This document shows, in pieces, positions 22,701 through 36,004 of a stretch of 64,000 nt of DNA. The stretch is from Nissolia schottii (lineage: Eukaryota; Streptophyta; Magnoliopsida; Fabales; Fabaceae), in NCBI GenBank assembly GCA_003254905.1, contig QANU01034095.1:364219-428218 (forward strand), written 5' to 3'. Under the pieces are notes generated by a model. It had not been told where the DNA came from. It did not search any database and saw only the letters and a program-made list of their open reading frames with translations. Positions within the stretch are counted from its first letter, which is position 1. Every line of letters starts with the position of its first letter. The translations under genes were made by a program, and so were the position numbers.

Positions 22701-25700
22701 TCTAACAAAAATTGTCATTATAGTGTCTTGGGCTCCGCATTTGAAAATTTATTTTTAATGATCTTAATTATATCAAATTAATTTTAGTACAATAATCTTA
22801 AATTGAAGTAATTTATGTTTAATAATTTAATTTAAAAATTAATTTTGACAAATTAACAATATTAAAATAGTATTATAAGAACCCCAACCACACAAGTAAG
22901 GAAATATTACTTCCTACAAAAATTGATTTTAGTACCAAATTCACTTTTAAAAAGAAACAAAAGCAACTCTAAATAAGTGTTAAAATGAACAAACATTTTA
23001 TGTGAAAATTGCACATGACAATATCTTTGTCATTAATTTTTTATTTTTTTTTTCTATTCACCTTCGAGAGTGTTAAAAATCAGAAACAAATACACTTATA
23101 TATTATTGATCAAAATGATGAAATGTGGTAACGAAGAAAGGGAGAATCCGATTCTCTAACTTACATATCAATGGAAAAAGCTAGTAATTTTTTTATTAAT
23201 CAAGTCATTCTTTGCCTGTTCTATACTTTTGATCATGGTACCATACCACAGTAGCCATCCAAATCTTTACCACAATATCTCATCCATATCTTTCTTTTTT
23301 CCTTTAAAATAAACTTTTGGCAAAAATATGGCTTTGTTCAGGAATCTGCCTTTTTCCCAATTCCTTTGTCTTTGAACAAACCTAAATGAAATAAAATTAT
23401 ACCAAACAAGTAACTTTTAAGAGTAAACCCAGAAAAAAAAAGTCACGGAAAGTTGTAAAGCTACTTATACTAACTATCAGATTTATGTGAGTAACTAAAG
23501 GTATTTTAAAATTGTTTTTAGTTATAAATATAATTATTAACACATGTCTTACTTTGTAACTAAAACAATGCTTGGATTTTATCCAAAAATGAAATATAAT
23601 TGAATATACAACATTTCTCTCCCCTGCTTTTTTCTTTATTTGGAAATGATATTTATCCTTGACTAGTATGTCTTCAGAGATATTTTGCGTCTGTCAAGTA
23701 TTGAATATAGATAATAATATGAAAGAAAAAAATAGGTAGTAACTTTTTTTAAAAAAATTAATCTGAAAATGCAAGAAGTTGAATTTTAAGGGATTGTAAT
23801 TTTTTTTAAGATAATTTTTAAAAGCAATTGCATGTAGAAAAGGAAAAAAAATGGAAATCCTAAGGGGTAAAAAGGAGAAAAAATTGAACACCAAAAAGGG
23901 CATCCCGTTATTTAAACAAATGTGCCTCAACAGACACCAAATAGTGATTGTGAATAGTAAGAGAATGTAAATAGTGGATAGTAGATATAAAATAATATAT
24001 TAATGTACTTGATATGAATGTATAAAAAATAAACTTAAAAGGCAATTATGAAAGAATAATTTAGAGACCAAAAAGCATTGTTTTTCTTTGCTGCCTTTAT
24101 CTATTAATATAAATTAAGATATCGAAAAATATAAATACATTGTCATTACTCTTACACATATCACACGAAACTCACTAATATGACACGGTGGACTCTATTA
24201 TACATAGTGAGATGGATGATAGAATGTCTACATTTTAAAATATGTTCAAGTAGCATTTTTGTAATATAAAGACGTTTGTACTAAAAGTGCAACACACCCA
24301 AAAGTTAGAAATTATTATAAAATATGCACAAAAATATTAATATAAAATACGTGAATTTTTCAATTTTTTTAAGATAAATGTTAAAAGCTCTTACAAGTAA
24401 CTATTATAAATGTTAAAAAGCTCTTTCATTTTTGTGTCAATTTTTTTTTTAACCTTTACATGAGTTGTAGTTGTTTTCACCTCTATTTGTAGTTTTCTTC
24501 ATTCACCGTCTTACCAAAACTACATTATACTACTCTCACGTGTGTATTAAGCCAATAGGATAAATAAAGTTGATCATTTGTATTTAATGATCGAACACCG
24601 CCTAAATAATATGTGATCTCATCAAAGGTATTAAATCCTTCAATATCTGGGTTTTTTTTAATACGGTACTGAATGAAAAATTTCGCAATTTTTTTTTCTT
24701 TTAATAATGATATGATTTTGGTTTTGAAATCACTGCTCTTGACAATAGTTTTAGATTTTTTTTATTAAAAAAAAAATAAACGAAGCTGTGAACTGATGAA
24801 GACGACATATAATGTGACGCTAATAGGGTTTGAAATCACCCATGCCATAGTGATTTCAGCACTTTGTGGTCCAATATCTCGTGCTAGAATGTTGGTGTCA
24901 AAAATTATCTCTCCTCAAAACTTAATTTGTTGGGTAGAAGAATTAAATAGTTTTAACATCTTCCAACAACTTAAACTTTTGATAAAGATGATGTTTGACA
25001 TGATATTAGAGCCTCTGTGACAATAGATTTAGAGTTTATGTCTTGCTAACCTACACTGCAAGTCAAAAGAGTTATTATATAAAAGAGTTTGTAAAGTATA
25101 ACAATCATTCAATTCCTCTTCCCAAACAACTTTAGACATATATGGTTCTTGACATCTTACCACCACTACTATACCCAATAGGTGTAGAGTTTGATTCTCA
25201 TCAACTCACATTTCCAAAATAACTATCCTAAATCAAAAGATATCTTGTGCAAAGAGAGTATAAAATGATATAAAATTATTTAATTGCATATACCAATTTG
25301 CTTAAGATTTTGGAAGAGATCCCATAATATAATAGAGATAAATTCAAGGTATTGTGTCCTTAAAGACAACTTATTCTCTATCTATTTATCTCGAATGAAG
25401 TGCCTATTAAGTGGGGAAACATAAGAGAAAGTGAGTGTGAGGAAGGTGGTTATGAATATGAATTTAAAAGTGAGTGGAGAGTTGTTCAAGAATATAAAAT
25501 ATGAATTTATAAAAGTTTTTATTATTATTATTATTGATTTGAAAGTGATGAAAACATTCAATATAACGTGGAGATACCAAAAAATGATTATTTTTGTGTA
25601 TCATCTCTATTAATAATAGTATAGAAGTAGTATAGGTAAATGTACCGAAGGCAAATCCCTTGATGCGAGGTGGATGCCAGACCTCCTTGGATGCATATTG

Positions 25701-26600
25701 AATATGGTAGCGCGGGGTACTTGCAAGCACTCTGACGCCAAAGTTAAAAGTTGTATGAGATGAGTATTAAGTTATATGAAAAGGTTTGATCGACATATCC
25801 GGTGAGTGGGTCTATTTATATTTGTGGAGCTACCTCAGATTAGGGCAAACTAGAGATGATGGACTATTCAGATCCAAATCCTCGGTGGTCATGGGGCGGG
25901 CAAAATCTTGGTTAGACTGACAACTATCACTTTGTAGAGGCCCATAAAGGTTGATCTTTGAACTTTACGGAGTTAGTCCATAATAGTAATTAAGGATATC
26001 AAGGAGATTTACCCCTTGGATACACTAAGAAAAATATTCTCCTTAAAAATATCTTATCATATTCAACATTATAAAAAGTTTTTAAGCCTTAGGTGTGATC
26101 GTTTTACTAATTCAGCATAAACAACTTTTTTTCACTCTAGTAAATGAACTAATTTATTTATTACTTGAAGAACCTTGTGTTAATACTCTAAACACCTTTT
26201 AAATACACCTTAACTTGAATATCAAAGTATTTTTATATGTCACATGATTCAATTTCTCATATCCATAGTATATTATATCAATTTTCATCAGTGAATAACT
26301 CTCTGCTTTCTCAATTGACATGGACTCTTTCTTTTGAGATCTTAAAAATTTAATTGTTATATGTTGACAATATAAATTACAATCATTTAATCAAATTATT
26401 TTACATATAACTTTTAGAATAGTAAATAAGAAAATTAATGGCATTTTTTTATATGACAAAATTTAATTAGATAATAATATTAAAAAAAAACTTTACCAAC
26501 ACGTATCCACTAACCTCGAGATCTAAATCCATATATTTTTTTTTACAAGTTTTAGAGAATCTATGAAGTTAGTTTCTGTGCATAGTGAGAATCTATGAAG
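19701..26600. other. Long intergenic stretch without recognised genes
   Basis: About 6.9 kb of AT-rich DNA. A TA microsatellite lies at about 19848-19863. The block 25620-26010 is less AT-rich and looks like part of an unidentified repeat. I see no conserved protein motif, RNA gene or element ends that I can define. Confidence 0.5.
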
Positions 26601-26985
26601 TAATAATTTGTTACTACCCTGTATATCCTTCTTTCATAACTGCGTCAAACACAATGGTGAGCTTTATCCTCAATCCTCACCGGTCACCAGTCACCACGTT
26701 TTCTCAATCTTTGGTAACCTCCAAATTTTCATTCTGAGAAAAATAGAACAAAAAACAAGAAAGAACCGCCCAACACAGAAGCAAACAGTGGTTAGTGTCT
26801 CCCACTCTTTATTGCCAGCTCCCCCCACTACTTTCTTTCAGCTTCCCTCAACTCACTCACTATCTGCCATTCTTTATTTTTTGCACTATTTCTATCACAC
26901 CCCATTTCACCATTCCGGCTATAGTTGTAACCTTTTCAAAAACCAACTCATAAAGTTTCCATTTTTTGCATTCATTGTGAGTGTG

Positions 26986-26989
<4 letters not shown>

Positions 26990-27023
<34 letters not shown>
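26990..27023 (+). repeat. (TC)n microsatellite in the GH3 gene leader region
   Basis: About 16 TC units lie 480 bases before the GH3 start codon. CT/TC tracts are common in plant 5' leaders and core promoters. A splice acceptor-like CTGCAG at 27471-27476 lies between it and the ATG, so the tract may sit in a 5' untranslated exon or intron. Confidence 0.85.
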
Positions 27024-27027
<4 letters not shown>

Positions 27028-27502
27028 CACACACATCTTCCCTTGCACCTACTTAACTTGAAGTTTTTCTTTTATTTTCTTTTCTTTTTGCTTGTTTTTG
27101 ATTGCTACACTTTGATGTATGTTTGGTTTTTTTGTTGCTGTGAAAGATAAACTGTTGTCTGCTGCATAAAAAAGTAAATAAAAAAGTGTGATTGATCTTG
27201 GTTGGTTTATATATATACCTTGTACCCCTTTTCACATTTCCATTGTTTTGTTTTCTTTAATGATAATAATAATAATAATAAAAATGATGATCCAAGTAAT
27301 GAGGTTGAGTTTTCTTGAACCCCATTTCATTGGATATGCTTTTCTTTTTCTACTCCCCTTTCGTTTTCCTTAGGATACAAGTGGGGTATAAATCAAAAAA
27401 AGGGAAATGGGGAGAAAAAACTAAAAGGACTGAACCTTTATTGGGTGTGTTTTCTCTCTTCTGTCCAATTCTGCAGGTGAAGACAGTGCTGGGAAGTTCA
27501 AG

Positions 27503-30500
27503 ATGAATAGGGCATTGGTTCGTTTGTTGGGTACCTTGTGGCTATGTTGTTGTTGTTGGTTGGTATCAGCACAAGAAGAGTATGTGAGATACAAAGATCC
27601 AAAGGAACCGATTGCAACTCGGGTTAAGGACTTGCTGAGTAGAATGACTCTGGAGGAGAAGATTGGTCAAATGGTCCAAATTGATAGGAGTGTTGCCACT
27701 GCTGAGGTCATGAAGAACAGCTTCATTGGTAAGAACTGAAGGCAATCTTTGGTAGCTATTACTATTTAAGGATATGATTGCACTTCTTTGTTCATTTCAA
27801 AAAGTGGTTTTCAGGAAGGTTTTGATTATAAGTTATCTTGAATCCAAAATAAGCTTATCCAAACACAAACTAAGAGGTTTTTTTTTCCCTCTACCATTAC
27901 CAGAAAAACACAAACTAAGAAGAACTCCATGTATAGGGTTGTGGTTGTATTCCTAGTTAGTAGTGTTTGAATTGAAGGTGTAATTTCATATCCAGGAAGT
28001 TAAGCAATGTATAACCAATCTTCTATAGTGTTAAGCATTTATCTATGGGCGTAGTCATAAAGAACATACTGGCTATAGTGGCAGGAAAGGGAAGACTGAA
28101 AATGGAGAAGTTGCCACTTTTGTGCCATTTTCTTCATTTGCCCTGCACTTCAATTTGAGCTTCTCTTTTGTACTTTGTTGCTGGCGTGTGTCTTCCTCTT
28201 CATTCTTGTTTGAATATGTTTGATCTTTTCAATGACTGATAGATTTTCACATCATTTTAGCTTTTACAAATTTTGAAAGATCTTTACAAGCATAATAGGA
28301 AACTGAAGGAAGCCACAAATAAGCAATTGACAGATTTGAATTAAAGATTAGGAAATCAAATGAGATGATGATGTTATTAAGAGACTATCACTTAACTGGT
28401 TCTTTTACTGGCTTGCAGGAAGTGTATTGAGTGGTGGTGGTAGTGAACCGCTTCCAAAGGCTACTGCTCAAGATTGGGTTAATATGATAAACGAATTTCA
28501 GAAAGGGTCTCTAGCAAGCCGTTTGGGTATCCCAATGATGTATGGAATTGATGCTGTTCATGGACACAATAATGTCTACAATGCTACCATATTTCCCCAC
28601 AATGTTGGGCTTGGATGTACCAGGCAAGTTGAGATTTCTTATCGCTTATTTATCGGCATGGGAACAACATTTGATACTACCATTTTCATACTTAACTTGA
28701 TATTTGATCATTTACTATTTCTGGATTTTGCTTTATTGAACAAAATATCATGCTTGTGCACTGGAAGCTTTGCTAGATATGAAATATTAATGTATGTCCG
28801 GAATATGATCGATAGAAGAACTAAAACAAATTTGTAGGAACTGTTCTGTCAATTCTGTTGGTTAAAAACTCAAATGATAGTATTTATAATCCTAATAGTG
28901 TTGTATTGATGTCTAAGGTTGCATATATGCCTCATTGTATGCATTCATCATTTGTTCTGCTCTAATAATCTTTGATGAACAGGGATCCTGATCTGGCACA
29001 AAGGATCGGTGCTGCAACTGCTCTTGAAGTCAGGGCTACGGGGATTCCTTATGTCTTTGCTCCGTGTATTGCGGTAAATAAATTCTTGTTAGGCAGACTT
29101 GAGGTTGTCGAATGCGTGCAACTTTTTTTTTCGTATAACTTTACTGATTAGTCCTGAAACATTATTTACAGGTTTGTAGAGATCCAAGATGGGGTCGGTG
29201 TTATGAAAGCTATAGTGAGGATCCTAAAATTGTGGAAGAAATGACTGAGATCATACCTGGTCTACAAGGAAATATCCCTGCCAATTCTAGGAAGGGGTTT
29301 CCATATGTTGGCGGCAAGTATGAAATTAAGGATAGTAAATTCATTTTAAAATGAGCATGTTTTTATGCACAAATTTTCTGAAATTTACTCCAGGTCCCTT
29401 GATGTATGGATTTTGATGCCTAATCTGCTAGTTTTCCGCCCCTGAGAAAGATGATATAGTCTGGCACATAAACTTCATGGATTTTGTGCTTTTGCATCGC
29501 TAATGTAATCAAGTAACTAACAAATTTAAACTTCAATATAACTTATGGTTGGAAATTTGAAATATTCTTGTACATTGTGTTGAAAGAAGTAGCGCTATGC
29601 CTCTGTATCTGCCATTTGTTACTATGATTTATGCATATGATCTGCCATTTTGGTAGCCGTGCAATCTGGATTTAATTTGAACTCATTTGTAATCTTAACT
29701 TTTACTTCAGTTATAAAGTCTTTTTAAGATGTTTCTCACGAGCATGGCTTGATTAACTTGGGGGAAATGCTCCAATCAACTGTGATCTTCATATGGATAC
29801 TAGTCAACTAATCAGTTTTAACATGAACCACAACTATTAAGTTGCAAAAAATAACGAAAATAAAAATCATGATTACATGATTGACTTGTATTTTTATGTA
29901 GTTACTGGTGTATAAAAGGTTCATCTTGTCGCTCTATCCTTCATTAGGTTTATAAATTTTCTTGTAGGACAAAGGTAGCTGCCTGTGCTAAGCACTTCGT
30001 TGGAGACGGTGGTACGACCAAGGGAGTTAACGAGAACAACACATTGATTGACTGGCATGGATTGCTTAGCATTCATATGCCTGCCTATTCTGATTCCATC
30101 ATTAAGGGGGTCTCCACAATCATGGTTTCATACTCCAGTTGGAATGGAGTAAAGATGCACGCGAATCGAGATCTAGTCACTGGCTTCCTCAAGAACACCC
30201 TTAAGTTTAAGGTGATTTGGCTGCTTTGTATTCTTTGTTTCTTGTACATCTCTACATATATACATTATAAATGTTGAGTTACAGTCGTTAAATGAAACTC
30301 TTTTCCTGTAATGTTTCTTGTTTAACAGCCGTATTGTCTTGTCTATCTCTGTTATGGAAAGAAAATAGACTCGGGGAAGCAGCATAAGATAATCGTAAGA
30401 TCACACATTGTGTGGCATACACTGATATTAACTTATATAATACATAAATGGAGTTTAAAGATCTTGTGTTGTTGAGAGGCACTAGAGCCAAGATCACCAA

Positions 30501-33500
30501 CCAGCCAATATAATAATAGTTTTTTTGTAGTCAATGTGGTGTGCATATTTACTGCTGAACATCAGGATTCGGGACCTAAGTACAATGCTAGCATGTTTCG
30601 TTTAGCTGGTTTCTATGACATGCTGATTGCTTCATAACCTGATCACTGTTTATGGTCAAACAAGGTTATAGTTTGAGGAGAGGCGTCTAAAGGTCTTCCT
30701 ACAATGACTTATTTTTCAAAGCAATTTACTTGAAATATCATTGACTATAAATCAACTACTAACACCATATACAGTTTCTATTGAAAAATCCATGTGACGT
30801 GTGTTGCAGTTGGTGTAGCTCTTTTGATAGTGCTATTTGAACCATATTATCAAGTACTGTTTGAGGGTAAACCAATCTGGTGTTCTATTTCTGTACACCA
30901 TCTTTATGCCATTGTCAGCTCCCAGTTTGAAGCGGAGCATGGTTTGCATGGTGCTTGTTAACATTACTAATTTTGTTCACCTATTTATCAGGGATTTGTC
31001 ATCTCAGATTGGCAAGGAATTGACAAAATCACCGCACCACCGGATTCAAACTACACATACTCTGTCCAGGCCTCCATTGAAGCGGGTGTTGATATGGTTA
31101 GTCTGTTCTTTATGCTTACATTTCCTGTGGCACTGTAGTGAAGTTTCTGCTCGAATGTAGCTTATGGAACATTGTAATGCCTATTTTTACAGGTGATGGT
31201 CCCATACAAGTTTGAAGAGTTCATTCAGGATCTTACACTCTTGGTCAAGAACAATATCATTCCAATGGACCGTATTGATGATGCTGTGGAGAGAATTTTG
31301 CTTGTCAAGTTCACTATGGGTCTCTTTGAAAATCCTCTGGCGGATTTCAGCTTAGTCAATGAGCTTGGAAGCCAGGTGAGTCATTTGAACCTATTTTAAG
31401 ATGGATTTTTCCATAATGACCATGATTAGCTATTTTGTTCAATAGCAATCATATCACATAAAATTGAAAACAGCATTTTTGATGAAAATGTCTTCTCGCA
31501 AACTTACCAGAATATATTGTAATTTACGTCTTTGCATATGAGCTGTATTAGTTATCAAGTTGGGTTGCAATGCTAGTGGTTGTTGCTATTCAAAAAACAA
31601 CTAGGTATATCTGATATCTCGAGCAATTTTACATAAATAATGACATTCTTGTTAATGTACCCTTCTGCATTGATCTTATCTGATAAGGACAAAAGTAGCA
31701 TGCAATTTTATTTTTGGTTAAGGAAGTGGTGTGCATCTTTGATGGCATTGTTTGTAGCCTGTAATTTATGTTATATCCTAAACATGATTGATGAGACTTC
31801 GAGAATCACAAGATTATATTGTTAAACTAGGAACACAGGGACCTCGCAAGGGAAGCTGTGAGAAAATCTCTCGTGCTGCTTAAGAATGGGAAAAATGGAA
31901 GTGCCCCACTTCTGCCTCTTTCAAAGAATGCACCAAAAATTCTAGTTGCTGGTTCTCATGCCGATAATTTGGGTTACCAATGTGGCGGATGGACGATCCA
32001 ATGGCAAGGGTTCACCGGCAACACTGACACAAGTGGTAAGTTACTCATAGCTAGCTGAGGTGTTGGCCTATGGCAACATATGAGATTGTAGCCTCTAGAT
32101 GTACTATATTACTTATTTATTTGGATATGTGAGAGTAGAAAATGGGTATTTTTCATTTGAATTATCCAAAGAAGACATGAAGAAGCCCCAGTAAGGAGAG
32201 TAAACCAGATGACGGATAGTCCATTAGTTAGAGGTAGAGAGAGACTTAGAAAAATGAAAATCATAGATAAAACTGTTAGAAGATATTTAGAGGTTAGTGG
32301 TTTGCATGCAAACATGATCTATTACAGGATACTACAACATTATTTGATCCATATAATTGACCCCCACATAGTGGGACAAGGCTTAGTTTTTGTTGTATAT
32401 TATTTTGTTAAGTTGTTGTATATACTAATATGCGGCAATCCAGGGATATTATTCATTGTTATGAACATGCACTAAGCTTTTGATGCATATTTTCAAATAG
32501 TTAAAGTTATATTTATATCAACTGCACATAAGCATATTGGCTCCTCACAAATTAAGAATTGCCTTTGTACTTCAGTTGCTGATTTAATTACTCTCCTTTT
32601 TTTTCTTTTCTTTGAGAGAGAGAGAGTGGAGGGTGGAAATGAATATGACAGGCTGTCTTTTGCATGGACAGGAACAACCATCCTCAGTGCCATAAAATCA
32701 ACAGTTGATCCAAGCACAGAAGTTGTCTTTCGCGAGAACCCCGATAATGATTTTGTTAAATCCAACAACTTTGAATATGCCATTGTTGTTGTTGGCGAGC
32801 CTCCTTATGCCGAGACTGCTGGTGACAGCTTAACGCTTACAATGCTGGAATCGGGCCCAAATGTCATCAACAACGTCTGTGGGACCGTTAAATGTGTGGT
32901 TGTCATCGTATCTGGCAGACCTATCGTGATTGAACCATATGTCTCCTCCATAGACACATTGGTGGCGGCGTGGTTACCGGGCACCGAAGGCCAAGGTGTG
33001 GCTGATGTCCTTTTCGGTGACTATGGTTTCAGCGGTAAGCTCGCAAGGACATGGTTCAAATCTGTAGATCAACTCCCAATGAATTTTGGCGATCCTCATT
33101 ATGATCCACTTTTTCCTTTTGGTTTTGGACTGACAACTGAATCTGTCAAGGACCTAGTAGCAAGGTGATTTTTATTTAAATTATGAAAAGTTTGTTATGT
33201 TAATTGATCTATTCTTGGGGCCAACAAAGAAAAAGGAACAATTATGTTCTTCCACTTGGATTATTATCATCTGTTGCAATCATTTTATTAGATTGCACAT
33301 TTTGCTCCTGTTATACTGATGATGAAACTATCGATGTTATGTGTAGGTCAACCTCGGCTGCTGTTAGTGTGAAGGCTTGTATCTTTACCACTTTGGTGAC
33401 ACTAATCATCAGCTTATATTTAAGAGGTAAGTTTTGAAGTTGGTTATTTTATTCAAGTGACAGAAATCGGATTATTCTTATGGTTAATATGCTTGTTTAT

Positions 33501-33547
33501 ATGTATAGTGTTAAGTGATTGATCATTTGTTCACTTTGTTAGGTTAA
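27503..33547 (+). CDS. GH3 beta-D-glucan exohydrolase (beta-glucosidase), 10-11 exons
   Basis: Exons: 27503-27728, 28419-28623, 28983-29073, 29172-29317, 29968-30211, 30992-31096, 31193-31375, 31831-32035, 32672-33164, and probably 33347-33426 plus 33543-33547. All join in phase. Residues 1-23 form a signal peptide, so the enzyme is secreted to the wall, where the family releases glucose from beta-glucans. The product resembles barley exohydrolase ExoI throughout. The nucleophile Asp lies in SDWQGID (309-315) and the acid/base Glu in ETAGD (516-520). GIDAVHG and KHFVGDGG are also present. Intron 2 has a GC donor. If exon 9 is not spliced at 33165, the protein ends at TGA 33166-33168 (633 residues); with splicing it gains about 27 residues with a hydrophobic end, giving about 660. 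An upstream CTGCAG (27471-27476) suggests a 5' leader intron. Confidence 0.93.
28624..28982 (+). other. GC-AG intron in the GH3 gene
   Basis: The donor reads CCAG|GCAAGT and the acceptor AACAG|GGATCC. Only this pair keeps the conserved reading from [10 protein letters not shown] into DPDLAQRIG in phase. The rest of the donor is a strong consensus, as GC donors usually need. Confidence 0.88.
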
Positions 33548-33699
33548 GCACACTTGATTGGAGCTTATTGAAGTGAGTGGCTAGAGGAACTAACTTGGGA
33601 TGCTTCCTAGCTAAGTCGTGTATTTTAGTCTCATTCATCATTGTATTAGGACACAAATATTGCTCATGAACTAGTTAATTTGATCTCATTTTTTCCCCT

Positions 33700-34850
33700 T
33701 AATCAGACTTTGTTCGAAGGAATATCAGACAATTAACCACATTAAAATGTTTTAAAATTACTAGGAGTTAGGTAGGGAAGGATTAAGCAATTTGTTCAGA
33801 GATTACAGATTTTGACTTGTCATCATTGGAATTAAAACTTAAAATCTCCGTGCTCTCTTTGTATAGCCAGAAAATTCACAAGAATGAAAACAAATTTCAC
33901 TAGGTACTAGTATTTTCCTGTGATGTGTAAGTGGGTATAAATTTGTGTTAGATGGTACTAGTCACGGTTCAATTATCTAGACATAATTTTGAGGATGTGC
34001 TGCTTTTCTTGTACTGTCTATGCCTTAATTTACCTTGATTTCTGAAGGCTTAATTTACCAATCACAGAATCCCTAAATCATGTTTACCTCAGGTTCTGCC
34101 TAATTACATAAAATTCATAAAGTTATAGCTCGCGGGTACCAATCACAGCCTTGTAACATCGTCAATTTAGTACACATTAAGGGTGAGTTTGATATGGAGA
34201 TAAAAATGAAGAAAAGTTTTCATACAAGGTTTATTATATATCTCCCCTATTTTTATTTTTTACCTTGTACCAAACACACCTTAAGAATAATTGTAAGGTG
34301 CAAAGGTCATTTTCAGTGAAGTGGATGTCCAAGAAGCCAAGCTCACTTATTTAGGACATTATATCCTTCATTAATTTGCCTTTTCAGCATTTTGCAAAAC
34401 ATGTTATTCTAAGACTAGGATCATGTGGGATCAAGATTCCAACGGTCCCAATGTCACTATTCATTTGAGGATCAATGATCATATTAACACGAAATAGTCA
34501 TGTAAATGAATGGTGAGATAATGAACATATCTCTCCTTTTCATGATCTTGATCTGATCAAGTGAAGGATAAAACCTCGAATATATTCCAATGAGATGTTA
34601 AACCTGAAGAATGGCCTAGGGGGATTATATTCACAAGGGTTCAATATATAAATAGTACACTGATGGCAGATACTTTTATACTCATTTTCTTAGCCCCCCG
34701 CCCCCTTTGGTGGAATGGATAACAAGTTACCAACAAAATATGATATAAAGCTTCTCCCTCCTAGAACACAATAACTAAGTAGAAGATATAAATCAACTGG
34801 GGTACGTACATATGAACAAATAACGAATTTTTAGAAAAATTCAGCATATT
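33700..34850. other. Intergenic DNA between convergent genes
   Basis: Stretch between the 3' end of the plus-strand GH3 gene and the presumed 3' end of the minus-strand maturase gene. I see no gene or element here. Confidence 0.6.
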
Positions 34851-35153
34851 ATTTCAAATGATGCAGTTGGAGCCAATTCTCTTCTTGGGCATCCACAAGG
34901 ACTGCACTTCACTGGTCTTGCATAGAATGCTGCATACTACTTCCTGAGGACTCGTCAATACCGCAGTCTATAACAGCAAATGGAATTAATTCCCATGTTT
35001 TGAAGTGCTTAGACTTTACCTCCATCGTAGCCCAGTGTTCATCAGCACAGTGCCAAGTCCAATGCCTGCGTGAAAGAACTCTTCACTCTTTGGTTACATC
35101 CTTTCTCAAGCAAGCATGCATCTGCGGTGAGAAGGTAAAAGATGAGATCGACC

Positions 35154-35998
35154 TGAAACAAGAAAAATAAGTCTTTTTATTGAACAAAACAGATTGAAAG
35201 AAGAAGCTAAGTGCGACATTTGGCATTGACTAATTCTAAATCTGGGGATGCATGAGTTACAGGACTACCGGCAACTTAGTTAAACAGATATTCCAAACAT
35301 GCAATTAACATGACAACATTCCAACACAAATAATTCAAGACATAAAATTAAATGACAAAGTAACTAGCAGACAGGTAAACTGTTAACCAAAAACCAAATG
35401 AAAACAGAGTGATAGCGGGTTGAGGGAGCTTAGTACCGGGTAAAGGAGGAGAGAAAGTCCAGTAAATAGAAATGGGTAACAAAGCAGTAAAACTGAAAAA
35501 GTCATTCAAAGTAGCTGCTTCATGAATTTGTGATATATGGCATACTAGAATCAATGTAGCCAATCATTCCTAAACTCCTAGTGGTATCAAGGATTGATTA
35601 TTGTTGATGGTGGTCACGATAGTAACTACACTTTATAAGGATGACAAACTAAACAAGAGAATAAATTCTAGAAGATATTATGCTTAAAATTAGAAGTGTT
35701 GCCCCTCCAGTGATTACTCCACCCTGCTGCTAAATGGCTGCTTAAGAAAGTTGCAGTCTCTACAAATTATGGCGTGAAACAATAATTGCTAGCAGCATTG
35801 GAGGGGCAGTAGCTAAAAAATTGTCATTAAGTATTATTGTGATATAAATAAGAGTTCTGTAGCATGAAACAGAGAAATCTAGATCTGAAACTCTTAACTA
35901 GTCCAAAATATCTTCTAAGATCCTATGGCTAATCAAATACAATATACTTTGGAAAAAAAAAAACGCATTGCATTGTCTTGTCAGAGCATATAACAAAC
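35154..35998 (-). other. Possible intron in the 3' untranslated region of the maturase gene
   Basis: Five bases after the maturase stop, the minus strand offers a donor AG|GTTTGT (35998). A strong acceptor, a T-rich tract then TTGTTTCAG|GTCGA, lies at 35153. No coding sequence intervenes, so a spliced 3' untranslated region is plausible. This is inferred from splice consensus alone. Confidence 0.4.
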
Positions 35999-36004
35999 CT
36001 TTTG

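Noticed and set aside
26608-27150. 180-codon plus-strand open frame before the GH3 gene
   Set aside because: Low-complexity Ser/Leu/Phe sequence that includes the TC microsatellite. It fits an untranslated leader or promoter.
33204-33437. Separate small gene downstream of GH3
   Set aside because: The frame only makes sense from 33347, where a good splice acceptor joins it in phase to GH3 exon 9. Treated as GH3 tail exon(s).
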